Shown: piece after piece, positions 39,320 through 50,481 of the stretch | Numbering within the stretch: the first letter of the stretch is position 1 | How the letters are laid out: each line of letters starts with the position of its first letter | From: Pyrocephalus nanus | Lineage: Eukaryota > Chordata > Aves > Passeriformes > Tyrannidae | Reading direction: 5' to 3' | NCBI GenBank assembly: GCA_038380795.1 | Contig: CM076262.1 | Location: 69,088,629 to 69,152,628, forward strand | Length of the DNA stretch: 64,000 nt | The notes under the pieces: generated by a model | Seen by the model: only the letters and a program-made list of their open reading frames with translations | Databases searched by the model: none | Told to the model about the DNA's origin: nothing | Program-made: the position numbers and the translations under genes

Positions 39320-39702
39320 TATAAATAAACTTATTAAATAACCTCCACGAATTTTCTAGTGCCTTAATGAAGCTGCTGATATAATTGATTTGGAAGTCAT
39401 TCCCTTTTTCCTCATTTGAGCCACATCTAAGCATCTCATTCAATGGGATTCCTTTCTTACAAAGAACATAAATTATCACTTGCCAATTTCACTTTTACTA
39501 AGCAGCAAATGTTACTTCAATGTTGGAACTTTTCACTGTATTTAGTAGAGGTTATGTCTGGCAACTGAAGACACAGAGTCAATATTTCATTTTAGTTAAT
39601 GTAGCTGGGAGTGTATACAGGCTTTTGAAGTCAATAACTGTAAGAAGTATTTTAAGTGGGATCAGTAGCAGTGTTTAAATATGTAAACAGAAGGGGCTAA
39701 AT

Positions 39703-39737
39703 AAAAAAAAAAAAAGTTTGGGTGGTTTTTTTTTTTT
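39703..39737. repeat. A13 / T12 inverted homopolymer pair
   Basis: An A13 run (39703..39715) and a T12 run (39726..39737) are separated by GTTTGGGTGG. The two could pair as an A:T stem with a 10-nt loop. Confidence 0.92.
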
Positions 39738-39995
39738 GGCCAGGACTCATATCAGAAACCCATTTCATTGATTCCAGAAATGTGATTTGATCAAAGATTT
39801 TGAATATCAGTACTGGCTTTTGTTAGGCCCAAATTAAGCCAAATCTTTCACCTCATCCATCTTACTGAAGTTTATAGTTTCTTAGTCTATCAAGTACAGT
39901 TCTTAAGGAAGTCTTTTACCTCAGGTGCTGAGGAATGATCCTGATCTGCTACTGATGATTTGTATCACTATATGATTAATTCTTAGATTCTTCTG

Positions 39996-40029
39996 TGGTA
40001 ATCCTAAGCTTATGGTAATCCTAAGCTTA
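39996..40029. repeat. Perfect 17-bp tandem duplication
   Basis: TGGTAATCCTAAGCTTA is present twice in direct succession (39996..40012 and 40013..40029), followed by TGG as the start of a partial third unit. Its sequence is unrelated to the other 17-bp duplication at 12.3 kb. Confidence 0.95.
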
Positions 40030-41235
40030 TGGATCCATTTTCCTTGCTCTTCTTCTAGTCAACACTGGGATGAAGAGGTGGATACAGAGTCTAAGGCTTT
40101 AAGGAAACAGTCATGTAGTTCAGCAAATAAAATATAATTCTTTTCAATCTTGTATTTGTTGATTTTGAGTCATGAGTGGGTTAAAGATGTCAATAGCAGT
40201 GTGACATTCCTTGTTTTTTAACACTTTGTGGCTTAATCTGCATATGGGATGCACACAGTCCCAGTATCTCTCTTTGAAGAAGTATCAGTTCTCTTTGAGA
40301 GGTCCTAACCCCGTAAGATCTATTTTACTGCAATCCTAATGTTACATGGATAGTGGTGGACTCTAAATTAACTGTTTCCACGTGGAGAAGAGATCATAGA
40401 GATGATACAGAACTCCTTGGAACACGACTGCTCAGAGACAAGCAAAAGGGAAATTGAGTATCTTGCATTGGTAGGAAAGCCATGGAAAGCCAGGCTAAGC
40501 TGCTCTTTTTACATTTGTGGTGTGCTCACATCTTTAATGCTCAGTTCAGTTGTGAATTCCCACCCTTCTGCTGTAACTCAGATGTGCTGTTATTCCTAGA
40601 AAAGCAGCTGTAGACTCTAAACAAGCACGAAGGTTGTACAAAGGCAAACTTCAAAGGGAAAGCAAATGGCCTCGCGGGTGCAGGCATTTCTCCTGGAGCT
40701 GCTCCTGCTGCTCTCTCAGGAGGGGACAAAATGCCTTGAGATGGGGGCAGTTTTCTTTGTGCGTTGCTCCTTTAATCTCCTCTGTCTCCTGAAGCTTTCT
40801 TTGGGGTGGATTCCTGTAGCCAAGAGCAATCCACAGGTTTTCTGCACAGCCAGGCTGTTTTCCAAAGTGCTCGGTCCCTCCCAGCCCAGGCCACCTCCCT
40901 GTAAAGCTGTTTGTTCTCCTCTCAGCTCTGACGCTGTTCTGTCCATCTTCTTCTCCCTCCAGCATTTCCAGGGCTTCTTTTTCCTGTCAGTCCTTCCCAA
41001 TCCTTCCTTTGTCAGCTCATCTCACTTAAGGAATTTCAGAAGCTGGTGGCTTTGTCAGCTCTTGACCGTTGTCTGATGGTTTCTCAGAAATCCATAAGCC
41101 ATACATAGATTTTCCAAGTTGCTCTGGCCTATACTGGGCACATTAGTTTTTTGGTCTTGTTTTATCAGCAAATTACACACTTGCCATGGAAATTGGTTTG
41201 TGAGTCCCTGATCTGATACAGACACATGGCATGGG

Positions 41236-41382
41236 TTTGGGATAAGGGGAAAAGAGGAATTAAACACACGGCAGTGGGTTTTGGATAAAAGGGTAAGGTG
41301 GAAGGGAAAAGAGAAATTAAAGAGTATAATTAAAAAGGGAGAGATGAATGAAAGGAAAAAAAGAAAAAGGAAGTCAAAAAGG
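41236..41382. repeat. Purine-rich low-complexity segment
   Basis: About 145 bp are dominated by A and G on the + strand, with a 24-nt pure purine stretch at 41350..41373 (GAAAGGAAAAAAAGAAAAAG plus GAAG). Confidence 0.8.
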
Positions 41383-41665
41383 CTTTGCTTGCTGCTGCAC
41401 ATGGCAGTCTGTTCAGACCAAAAGAAGAATTGGGGTTTTCTTTTCTTCCTTGCTACTTAATTGTTAAAGGGGTCTTAACCTGTGACTAGATTTTGTGCAG
41501 TTTCTTTTAAAAGGTTCTATGTTTATTCATGAAGGTCCCTCGGGTTCTTACTAAAGTCCTTTTCCACTCCCATACAGCAGTGCCTTTTGTTTTCTCTGCT
41601 ATAAAAAAAAACCCTTGTCTTTGTGTTCTTTTATTTTCCATATTTTTAATAGGTAAGTTTCTGGT

Positions 41666-42204
41666 TTATATTGACCTTTTTAGGAAGTTGTCTGATTCAA
41701 TTCTGACACGCTCTAGAAATTGCAGAATTCTGTCTTTAGCTTCCTCATTCTGCAGCTCTATTAGAGAAAAATTCTTTTCTAGGCAATTAACCTTTACTGT
41801 CACTTTTCTGACTGAGTCATCAGCAATTATTTTGTCCCCAAGGAGTGTTTTCGTGGCTTTCCAGAGATTTATGGGTAACCAGCTCACGGTAACACAGTCA
41901 CAGAGAGGGCTTTACTTCTACTTTTTGAACAATGGTTCAGCTGTGCATCACCTGGAAACAAGTTAATGAGCCCCCACCAGTTGGTGCACGAGCTGGTCAC
42001 CGCGTGCAGGGGGAAGTGGGGCAGTGAGAGCCACACGACAGTGAAGGAGGACTTTGCAGCCTGCCACTGTTCTGTGGATCTCTTCTGGTAATTGGGAGGA
42101 AGCTGTTTCCCAAGTATGTTCTGCATGCAGGCTGAAAAGCCGGTGTAATTCTTCCTTTTGGCACCTGTGTCACTGTGACTTAGAGCTTCCATGAAATGAA
42201 GCAT
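41666..42204 (-). pseudogene. Two adjoining minus-strand frames, possible decayed exon or retrocopy
   Basis: Frames at 41884..42204 (106 codons) and 41666..41887 (73 codons) follow each other on the minus strand with a 4-base overlap in different phases. The downstream one has a protein-like composition with a charged, probably helical carboxy terminus (EEAKDRILQFLERVRIESDN). An AATAAA-like signal lies about 30-40 bases after its stop on the same strand. A + strand frame of 145 codons (41529..41966) overlaps it and is taken as a shadow. I recognise no family. Chance is the main alternative. Confidence 0.18.
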
Positions 42205-42500
42205 CTCCGAGCCCTGTCTTGGGAGTCCTCAGGGAGCAGCTCCTCTGAGATGGCAGGGGAAGGATGTAGTCATAATCCTTTTTTTCAGATGAGGTTATAA
42301 TTCTCATTCTGGTTGGAGGCCCAGATAGATAGGGGCTTATAAAATCTGTGGAATTATTATTGAGACATATATTCCATAGCTAAGTAATTCCAGATCATAA
42401 AGCTCAAAGAGCGTTTAATCCAGCTGTGTTAGACAAGAAAGGGATTTATTGGCATAAAGCTACCAATCCCCTTTTTCCAAACCTCCAATTCAGTGCAGAG

Positions 42501-42516
42501 AAAAAAAAAAAAAAAA
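42501..42516. repeat. A16 homopolymer
   Basis: Sixteen consecutive A bases after CAGTGCAGAG. Confidence 0.93.
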
Positions 42517-42837
42517 GGGAGGAAAATGCAGGTTTTGACTGATTAGCCCCGGCCAATCTCACTGCTGAGGGTTAAGCTTTCTCTCCAAACTCACAGCCAG
42601 AGGTCACCAGCCTTTCTAATGAAGGTTGGGAGGGAACCTGCCCCTTTAGCCAGGCAGTTACAGGGCAGATTTCAACGTTTAGCCTTAAGGCAGTGATTAT
42701 TTACTAGAATACCAGGCTCTGGACAGAAGAATTGCTTCATTTCTGCTGACTTTGTCTTGCAGCAAGAGGGCTGGGACCAGTGTTACCCTGAACCACTCAC
42801 AGCTCACCTGGCCAAGCCTTGCGTGGCCTGAGGCTTC

Positions 42838-42865
42838 AATAAACAGAAAAAAAAAAAAAAAAAAA
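42838..42865 (+). repeat. AATAAA followed by A19, retrocopy-tail-like
   Basis: AATAAA at 42838..42843 is followed after CAG by nineteen A bases (42847..42865). This looks like the 3' end of a copied transcript, although the gap between signal and tail is shorter than the usual 10-30 bases. No parent gene is recognised in the preceding 200 bp. Confidence 0.5.
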
Positions 42866-45436
42866 TGGGGATAGAAATAAAAACCAAGGTTAAGCACTCA
42901 GCAAAAAATTAAGTCCTAACTCACAGACTTCTTAAAAAATGTCTCCAATAACCTTCCTCCTTTATTCTTCCCAGAAGTAACAGATATTTTGACACCCTGT
43001 AAGGAATCTGGGTCCCACTGATTTTCAGTGAGACTCAGGCACCTGAATGTCCAAATCAATGAGGAAATAGGATATGGGGCCCTGCTTCCATACCCCACCG
43101 TGGGAGGGGTTTAACCTGAAACACTGTAATTATTATCTGCTGAAATATTATAAACCTGGTGTGAATGTACATAACATTATTCAAGTGGATTTTTTTAAGA
43201 GATACCAAAAGCAGAGCTGAATAAATTTCTGTAGCTTGGCCCAAAACTCAGTCATTTCAGGCATTTTTGGAGGGCTGGGCCAGGACTCGAATAATATTGT
43301 TTGGTTTTTACTAGTTGCAAGAAATCTCATTTTAGGAAACTCATGGATATTGAATATTTAAGGCCTGTATGGTAAACTTTGTTCAAGTTTTCCCCTTTTT
43401 TGGCATTAATATCTGTAACTTCAACTCCCTGTAGTAACTTGGATTGAAGCTGTACTTCCTTATCTAGTGGCGTAGTTTCTTTGTCTGAGGTAATTAAAAT
43501 TAGATGTCAGAGTTCCTATATGGAAATACAGATCTGATAAAGCAAAGTAACCCACCTAACAATTATGATAACAGACTAAAGGGAAGGTAGATTATATGAA
43601 GACTTTTCATAAATATGATCATATGATTTTTGTGCAGTTTTCCTTCTCTACCAATGCCTTTATTGAGCTACCCATTTAAATTTAATGTCTAACCCCCAAA
43701 TGCACACTGCCATAAATAAGGTTAAACAGTGTAGCCACAAGTTTATAACTTCTTTGAGGCAACATCTTCCTGTTTTAAACCTGTATTTTCTGGGGGCAGA
43801 GTGAGATTTCTGTCCTTGTTGGATACCATGAGCCCAATTTTGAGACAGACAAAAAATACCAGGAATTTGTGATATCCAGATTGTGAGGTGATATAATAAG
43901 TAAGAAAGCCAAAATTTTAAGATTATTGGTTTTTTTCCCCCATAGAATTTTGAGTGAGGGGGGAAATGTTTACTGCCTTGAAAATAGTAGTATTTTTGTT
44001 GAATAATTGGCAGGATGGTCACCATGACTTGGTGATGTTATGTAGTGACAAGAGAAAACAAAAATAAAAACCAGTAACTGAATTCAAAGAATTCATAAAG
44101 TATTTATTCAATATTTTCTTATATGTCATTAAATGTTTTAAAGGGAATTGTAAGTGTAAATGGCTGGGACTTCCCCTGTGGTTTCAAGCCAGAAACTAAG
44201 AGAAATTAAACTCTCTTTCACCCTTGGCCTCTGAAAATTCCCCTTCTAGCTGCAAAGCACTTGGTTTTCGTTCGTTGGTGTCACTTAAATGCCAGGAAAA
44301 GTGTGAGCCTTTGTATTTGGCATTGCTGGGATGCATCTTTGTGTTACCAGGAGATGACAAATGCTGGGTAACAGAGTAATGTGAGCTGACAGATCACCAA
44401 GGTTTCCACTGTTTCCACTCTGCTTAGCTACTCCCAGCACATCTGCAACGTCTCACCTACCAGAACACAAAGCAAATTTGTTCCTAAAATATTGTGAAGG
44501 AACAGCACGAAACAGAGAAACAGTTCTAAGCACTAAGAAAATGTACGGTTTTAATGTTTAATGCTACATATTTTATATAGCTCTGTTAGAACTATTTACT
44601 TGACCTTTATTCTGTCTGGTTCTTCATGTATTTTTAAAGGCTTTTAACGAGGTGCACACAGGACTGGCTGTATCTGCCCACTGTTGACATAAATAGGATG
44701 CCTGGGAGTAATAAACTGCAAGCTTGTTTTCGAAGCCTTGTAAATGGGCATGTAGCAGAAGCAAGAGTTACTATTAAGCAGCTCTTAAGGCCCTTCCAGA
44801 AGCCATACTTTGTGTGCAAGTTTAGTCTGGGTGTTGAAGGGAACCTTTTACAAATCTCTTGTGCGGTATTATCTCTACACACTCTTTGAGGGTGTTGTTT
44901 CTCAGCCACTCATCTTACTTGAGGTAATACTTCCAGACTCAGGGGCTTTTGGGACTTGGAAATATCTTCAGTGGGTTGCTTAGTGGCTCTGTCCAGCAGT
45001 GTATGAAATAATGATGGCTAATCTTTTTGTCCTGTGCTGCTCAGAAGCTGCAAGGGGTATGAAATTAGTGCAGGTTGTGCCAGAGTTCCCCTTTTCCCAT
45101 CCTAAACATGTAGCTGACACAAGCTACTAAATGTTGGTGACTGAGGATACAGAGAGTGTTTTTAAATAGCTGTAAAACCTCCTGCCAAAGGCTTGCAAAA
45201 GTGACTGGAAGGATCTTTAGGCATGGAGGTAATATTGCAGTCTATACATTAAATTCGAGCCTTTTTAAGGAGCCCCCTCCCCCATGTATTTTTAAAAGAA
45301 TTCCTTGTCTTTTGATATGTTGTGTCTGATTTTCATTTATAGCATGTCCCCAAAGCTGGTGTGCATGGAGAGAAGGTATCAAAGCCCAACATAGGAATGC
45401 TCATTTAAGAAAGAGCTGTACTTTATAGAAATAGGA

Positions 45437-45930
45437 TTATAATGGCCAAGCAGCTTTGACCCGAATAGTGATCACGGCACTAACATCCCTCCCCTGGGAA
45501 TGTGCCTTTTGGAAACTGGCCCTGCACCGAACGGCTGCAGAATTCCATGATAACATACCAAAACCAGTTAAATAATCTAATGAACTGATAAAGGACATGC
45601 TGAGGCCATCTATAAATAAGGAAAAACTGATAGTGGAGGTGGGAGTGGGACAGAGAACCGAGTGCCACTGGGTTGGGGAGGTCTTCAGAGGAACAGGGCA
45701 AATGGCACTTGCCTTGCCAGTTTGGAAAACAGTTGTAGGGATAACTCTTCTGGTGGCCACAAACACCTAGGAAATAGTGTATGTGCAAAATAAACGTGGT
45801 CTGGCTTGTTGGAAATTACAAAATGTACTAAATAAGCACGATCTGGCTCATTAGAAATTATGTTTTGTAGTGCCTTCCCTCCCCCACCACCACCTTGGTA
45901 TTTTAAAAACTTGATTTGTAGCAATCAAGT
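45437..45930 (+). other. LTR-like unrecognised block
   Basis: This segment is less AT-rich than its surroundings and has a TATAAATA box (45611..45618) followed ~180 bp later by AATAAA (45789..45794). That order is seen in the U3-R part of solo LTRs. Downstream is a diverged 42-bp tandem duplication. I could not place convincing TG..CA ends, flanking target duplications or a primer-binding site, and I recognise no avian endogenous retrovirus family. Minus-strand frames of about 100 codons cross it but look like chance. Confidence 0.2.
45789..45872. repeat. Diverged 42-bp tandem duplication
   Basis: Unit 1 starts AATAAACGTGGTCTGGCTTG at 45789 and unit 2 starts AATAAGCACGATCTGGCTCA at 45831. 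Over the first 32 positions the nine differences are all transitions; the last ten positions are less similar. No third copy is visible on either side. Confidence 0.75.
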
Positions 45931-46171
45931 CAGTTGAGAGTGCCAGTGGATCGCAAATTTACACGTCTGGGCACTTCTAAACTGACAAAATGCACATCTG
46001 TGCAGCTGGTTAAAGAGGGGTGCACAAAAAATGTGAAAGAACGAAATGCAGTTAAGGTACCCTATGGTTACTGTAGACTGAGTTCAGGTGAGGGAAGCTG
46101 TGCCAGAGGTTTTCTATTTGCTTCCTACGTATTTGAAAGAACATATTTAAAAAGCAGAATCGATGTGTCAG

Positions 46172-46181
46172 CCCCCCCCCC
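46172..46181. repeat. C10 homopolymer
   Basis: Ten consecutive C bases between GTCAG and AAACCAG. Confidence 0.93.
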
Positions 46182-46389
46182 AAACCAGCTCCAGCTTTTG
46201 ACCTTGCTGTTTTCCTGCCTGCCTTGAAGGGAAACTGGGAGCTCCAGCACCTGCAGCTCCCTGTGAGGAAGAGCCACCCATTTCCAAAGTCACCACAAGT
46301 ATCCTGCCTCCAGGGGTTTTTAGGATGTCAGATATTCCTTGCTGCTCGTTTATTGATTCATCCTCAGCAGGGCAATTGAAAAGCACATT

Positions 46390-46405
46390 AAAAAAAAAAA
46401 AAAAA
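46390..46405. repeat. A16 homopolymer
   Basis: Sixteen consecutive A bases followed by GATTTATTGC. Confidence 0.93.
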
Positions 46406-47257
46406 GATTTATTGCTTTATTGGGAGAGCGCTGTGGCCGAGTGCTGTGCTCTCCTGGTGGGAACAGAGCCAAAGGCTGCACAACAGCAGGGTGTGGAAAG
46501 GTGCCCCTGGATATGGGATGAAGGAAATGATGGTCCCCACAGTGGTGTCTCCTGGGGAAAAATTAGTTGTGCACGTTAGGAACTGGCACTACAGAAAGAG
46601 ACAAATTATAAGAAGCTAAATTAAACTGTCAGAATAATGATAGTGTACCAGAAGGAGAAATATCCACCATCTCTGTGCTTATAGCCTGCAGGATTGTCTG
46701 TGAAAGGGAACTTACATTAATGCTTTATAGTGGAAATGTCCAACTCAACTTTATGAGATCTTAAAATGTGATCTATGAGATGAATCTGTCAGATTTGCAT
46801 TTATTTACTGTAAATGGGAAAACAATGTGAAGGGGATACAATATGATGCAAATACCTGAGAAGGCACAAATACAGGGGGAAAATAATTTCAATACAAGGA
46901 GCAGACATTCAAGAATGGCTGAGTGACTCCAACATTAGTGCACCAAATTGGGACCAGCAGGTTTCACCCAGTCCTGCCAGTGCTGCATCATCTGCAGTCA
47001 CCCACTTTGGCCCAAGCCTTACAAGGTAACACTAATTTTTGGAGTTTGACTGCCCTGGAATCAGCTCCCAGATGAACAGAAACTTGATGTCTCCTTTCTG
47101 GGTGTCTCACTTGTCAGGACAAAGAAGATGGTACTTGGACAGACCCTCCAGCTGCTGAAGTTCAAAGCCTTTGGGGTGGGAGCTTTTCCATGTGGTGCTT
47201 TCCAGGCAGGAATGAGCTCAAGGGACTCTGCAGGTGGTCAGGGTCTCCTACCATCGT

Positions 47258-47310
47258 TTAATATAAATAAATTATAAATATCTATTATTATTATTATATA
47301 TTTATTATAA
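47258..47310. repeat. AT-rich / (TTA)n simple repeat
   Basis: TTAATATAAATAAATTATAA leads into TATTATTATTATTATATATT and TATTATAA. Confidence 0.85.
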
Positions 47311-49966
47311 GGAACCATTCAACTTAATGACAAAAGGAAAGTCAGATAAAAGTCACGGTAACACTGCACTGCTCTTGGCACCTTTAACATTCCAAGTATC
47401 TGTATCAATTCCAAGAGAAAAATCCTGGTTTCATTTCAGTAGTTAATCACTCTGACTTGCAATAAATTCCTCTGTTGAATTTGCTGCATGGCTGGGTTGA
47501 TTTAGATAATATATCCTGTTATCTTTACGTGTCGGTAGCAACTAAACAGGGTTAGAGGTGCTTTAGTCTTTTTAGTGACTGCTGTTATGTCATATATTTG
47601 TCACCAGACCAGACAAGGCAGAGCTCCTTTACAGTAGGAAAAACTCCTCCACAGACTACCTGGAAGGTTTGCTAATTCAGGAATCAGGGGGCTCATTTTC
47701 CCAAAGCCACAAGTTGAACTGGCCACTGGTAACACGGTTTCAGCTCACACCAGGTGAGTGGCTGCCTTAAAAACCATGAGTTTAAGCAAGATCAGATAAA
47801 GGAAAATGATTCTTACGGTAATATTGCCTGAGAGAAAAATGGAAGTGCCCAGCTCAGCCGACCTCCCTCAAGCACATTGTCTTGAAAATCCCAAGCCTCA
47901 CAAAAGAAACAGTTTTAAAAATAAAATCATGCTGATGCAAGGCTGGGTCCTTTGAAAACTTACTGCTCAGGGCAATTGGGAGGGGAGGAAGATTTCAATA
48001 AAAAGTGTGTGTGTGAGGGGGAACACAGGCTGTTGAATAAGCAATGAGATACGCCATTGTGAAGGAAAGTGTACAGCCAGTGGCAAAATAAAGGAGGATA
48101 AGGAATATATTTTGCTTTATGTCATCAGACTCCATTCTCTCTTTGCTGTGGTGTTGTGTACCCAGCCTGCCCAGAGCTCCACCACACTCCATGAACAGCT
48201 TACAGGCAGAACTTTCCTCCTCTGCTGAACACAAACTGCACCTGCCTGAGGCTGTGGTACCTGCAGGTGCCCCTGCTGTTCCCAAAATTCCCAAAACATC
48301 TGAATAGAATACAGGGAGAACTGCAGCTCTGCTCTAAGTGCCACATCTTCTGACCCTTGAGGTGCTCATCCACCCTGTCTGTCCAGATGTTTGTTAGTGC
48401 TGAAGTGTTGGTACCAGTGGAGGCCTCAGAACCAGGCTCAAAAGATTTGGGATACCTTGTGTAGCTTAGTGGGATTCCTGAGAACAGGGGGATTTTGTCA
48501 CCATGAGGCATTTCTGAAAATCTGATACCACCAATTTACTGAATCTGATGTGGCAATGCCTGAGTCTGCAGGACTTCCAGAACTTCCCTGGGGATGCACG
48601 ATCAGATTGAAAATCAGGGACAAAGCCAGAGTCTAACAGAGAGCTGGGATTTACAGGGAAATCAGTGTCTAACCAGTGCCATGATGACGCTTATTCCTAC
48701 AACCAGCTCCACCTCCCTTTCATTGTCACAATCTCGTGCAAGCAGAACCTTATTTCCATTCTTACAGGAATATCTTTGGGATACCAGGGATTTTGAGGAA
48801 AGGCATTTAAAACATAAGATATCTGTCTCTATCTGACTTCCTAATTTAGCAATTAATGAAATACATACATTGAAAATACCTAGATATCTTAGAGGCAGTG
48901 GGTTTTTTTTGTGATGTTAATGTCTGTATTGCCTTCCTAACATGCTGAGAAGTACAAAGAACTAATAATAGGCTGTAGGTGCTGTGTATTCATGGTGGTA
49001 ATATGGAACTGCAAAGATAAATCTAATAGTCTTAATATGAGATCATGAAATAGAATTATAGGTTTTCATAAAATAGGAACAATACCATCATGTAAATGAA
49101 ATTAGTATAATTGAACAGTTACATTAACTTGAAAGGGGATAATATAAGTAAAGGATATTTTAAACATCCCTATATCTTAGAAAGGGTAAAGCTGACTGTA
49201 ATCAGCTTTCTTTGGGAAACTCTTTCAGTATTTAATTTATTTTAATAACATCAAAAGTACTATAGAATAGTCCTGAGTAAGGACAATCAGCCAGTGATAA
49301 GAAGTCTGTTGCAGCTAAAAGCAATAAAAAATCCTGGAATTATATCTTACAAAAAATGCAAGCCTTTGAAAAACAAACAAGTGATCAGCTTCCTGGGCTG
49401 ATGAAAGAAAAGCCAAAACCAGACTTTATTTCCTTTTAAGTGACAGAATTCCCACAAATGTTGTTTTCAGTTCATCAGCTGCTCACCATTCACCAGGATA
49501 TTTGTTTTTAAATATTGAAGGATTTCTTTTTCCTCCTCTTTCGCAAAATTAAAATTCTGCCTTTGAAGCATTTGAGCTTGCACAAACAACATTTGTAGGA
49601 GGAGAGGAAAAGATGGATGATGCCTAACCAGCTCCAATTTGCCATACCTATTTACAGCTGTGTTTTACTAATGACTGGAGATACAGAAAATAACTTCATA
49701 ATGGGACATAATTTATTACAAGATTATCTACACGTGAAATTCTCTTGAAGGATCAGGGTTTCTGTGAGCTATTGTGTATGGATTTAATAGAAAGCAAGCT
49801 GTGAAGATTAGTTCTTAATCTACCTTTTTTCCATCCTTATTTAAGGAAGGCTAAAAAAAGTCTGTGGAATGTTGAAATTCGTGCTGTAGTTGTTGTAAAG
49901 GTCATTCTACCTCTTACTCACAAATTCCAGATCCAGTCTGACATGAAAGCAAAACATTATTCTCCT

Positions 49967-50481
49967 GAGACCCCCCTGCAGAGCTGCTCCAGCCCTGGGG
50001 AAGAGCACAGGAGGGACATGGAGCTGCTGGAGAGAGTCCAGAGGAGCACCAAGATGATCAGAGGGATGGAGCAGCTCTGCTGGGAGGAAAGGCTGGGGCA
50101 GTTGGGATTGTTCAGCCTGGAGAGGAGAAGGTTTTGGGGTGACCTAATTTTGGCCTTCCAGTACCTGAAGGAGCCAATGAGGGAGATGGAGAGAGACTAT
50201 TTATAAGGGCCTGGAGTGATAGGACAAGGGGGAACGGCTTCAAATTGACAGAGAGTGGGTTTAGGTTGGATACTGGGAGGAAATTCTACCCTGTGAGGGT
50301 GGGGAGGCCCTGGCACAGGTTGCCCAGAGAGGCTGTGGCTGCCCCATCCCTGGAAGTGTCCAAGGCCAGGTTGGACAGGACTTGGAGCAACCCGGGATAG
50401 TGGAAGGTGTCCTTGCCCATGGCAGGGGGTGGGACAGGATGAGCTTTAAAGTCCATTCCAACCAAACCATTCTATGATTCT
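49967..50481 (+). mobile_element. CR1 LINE, 5'-truncated copy with intact 3' end
   Basis: This is the clearest transposable element in the window. The first ~240 bp translate to the conserved carboxy-terminal part of CR1 ORF2, the reverse transcriptase polyprotein. Recognisable blocks are LERVQRSTKMI, then EERLGQLGLFSLERRR, then GDLILAFQYL, ending at a stop near 50206. This is followed by the typical 3' section (TTGCCCAGAGAGGCTGTGG, then the 'CCATGGCAGGGGGTGGGAC' region) and the family terminus CATTCTATGATTCT at about 50468..50481. CR1 copies are usually cut short at the 5' end, and this one starts abruptly near 'GAGACCCCCC'. The ORF segment is still open, but it lacks the catalytic reverse-transcriptase core, so the copy cannot act on its own. 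A reading frame starting upstream at 49943 simply runs into it. The family call is firm; the subfamily is not determined. Confidence 0.95.

Larger units (their letters stand above)
26335..41235. other. Unique non-coding sequence with A/C tracts and A runs
   Basis: No gene is recognised. A G+C-richer segment at 33.7-34.1 kb has open frames of 129 and 123 codons on opposite strands, which is what reduced stop frequency would give. An acceptor-like site (pyrimidine run then CAG at 27520) is followed by a short open frame, discussed as a finding. The rest is unique sequence and the simple tracts listed. Confidence 0.75.
42866..49966. other. Unique non-coding sequence
   Basis: No gene is recognised. 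Besides the LTR-like block at 45.4-45.9 kb and the simple tracts, the stretch 48.84-49.30 kb is an AT-rich block without simple repeats. Open frames are 121 codons or shorter and lack family features. Confidence 0.75.

Noticed and set aside
41529..41966. 145-codon + strand frame
   Set aside because: The translation is a generic mix of F, S, L and R with no domain. It is antisense to the slightly more protein-like minus frames and likely chance.
49943..50206. 87-codon + strand open frame
   Set aside because: It is the CR1 ORF2 remnant itself plus a chance upstream extension, not a host gene.
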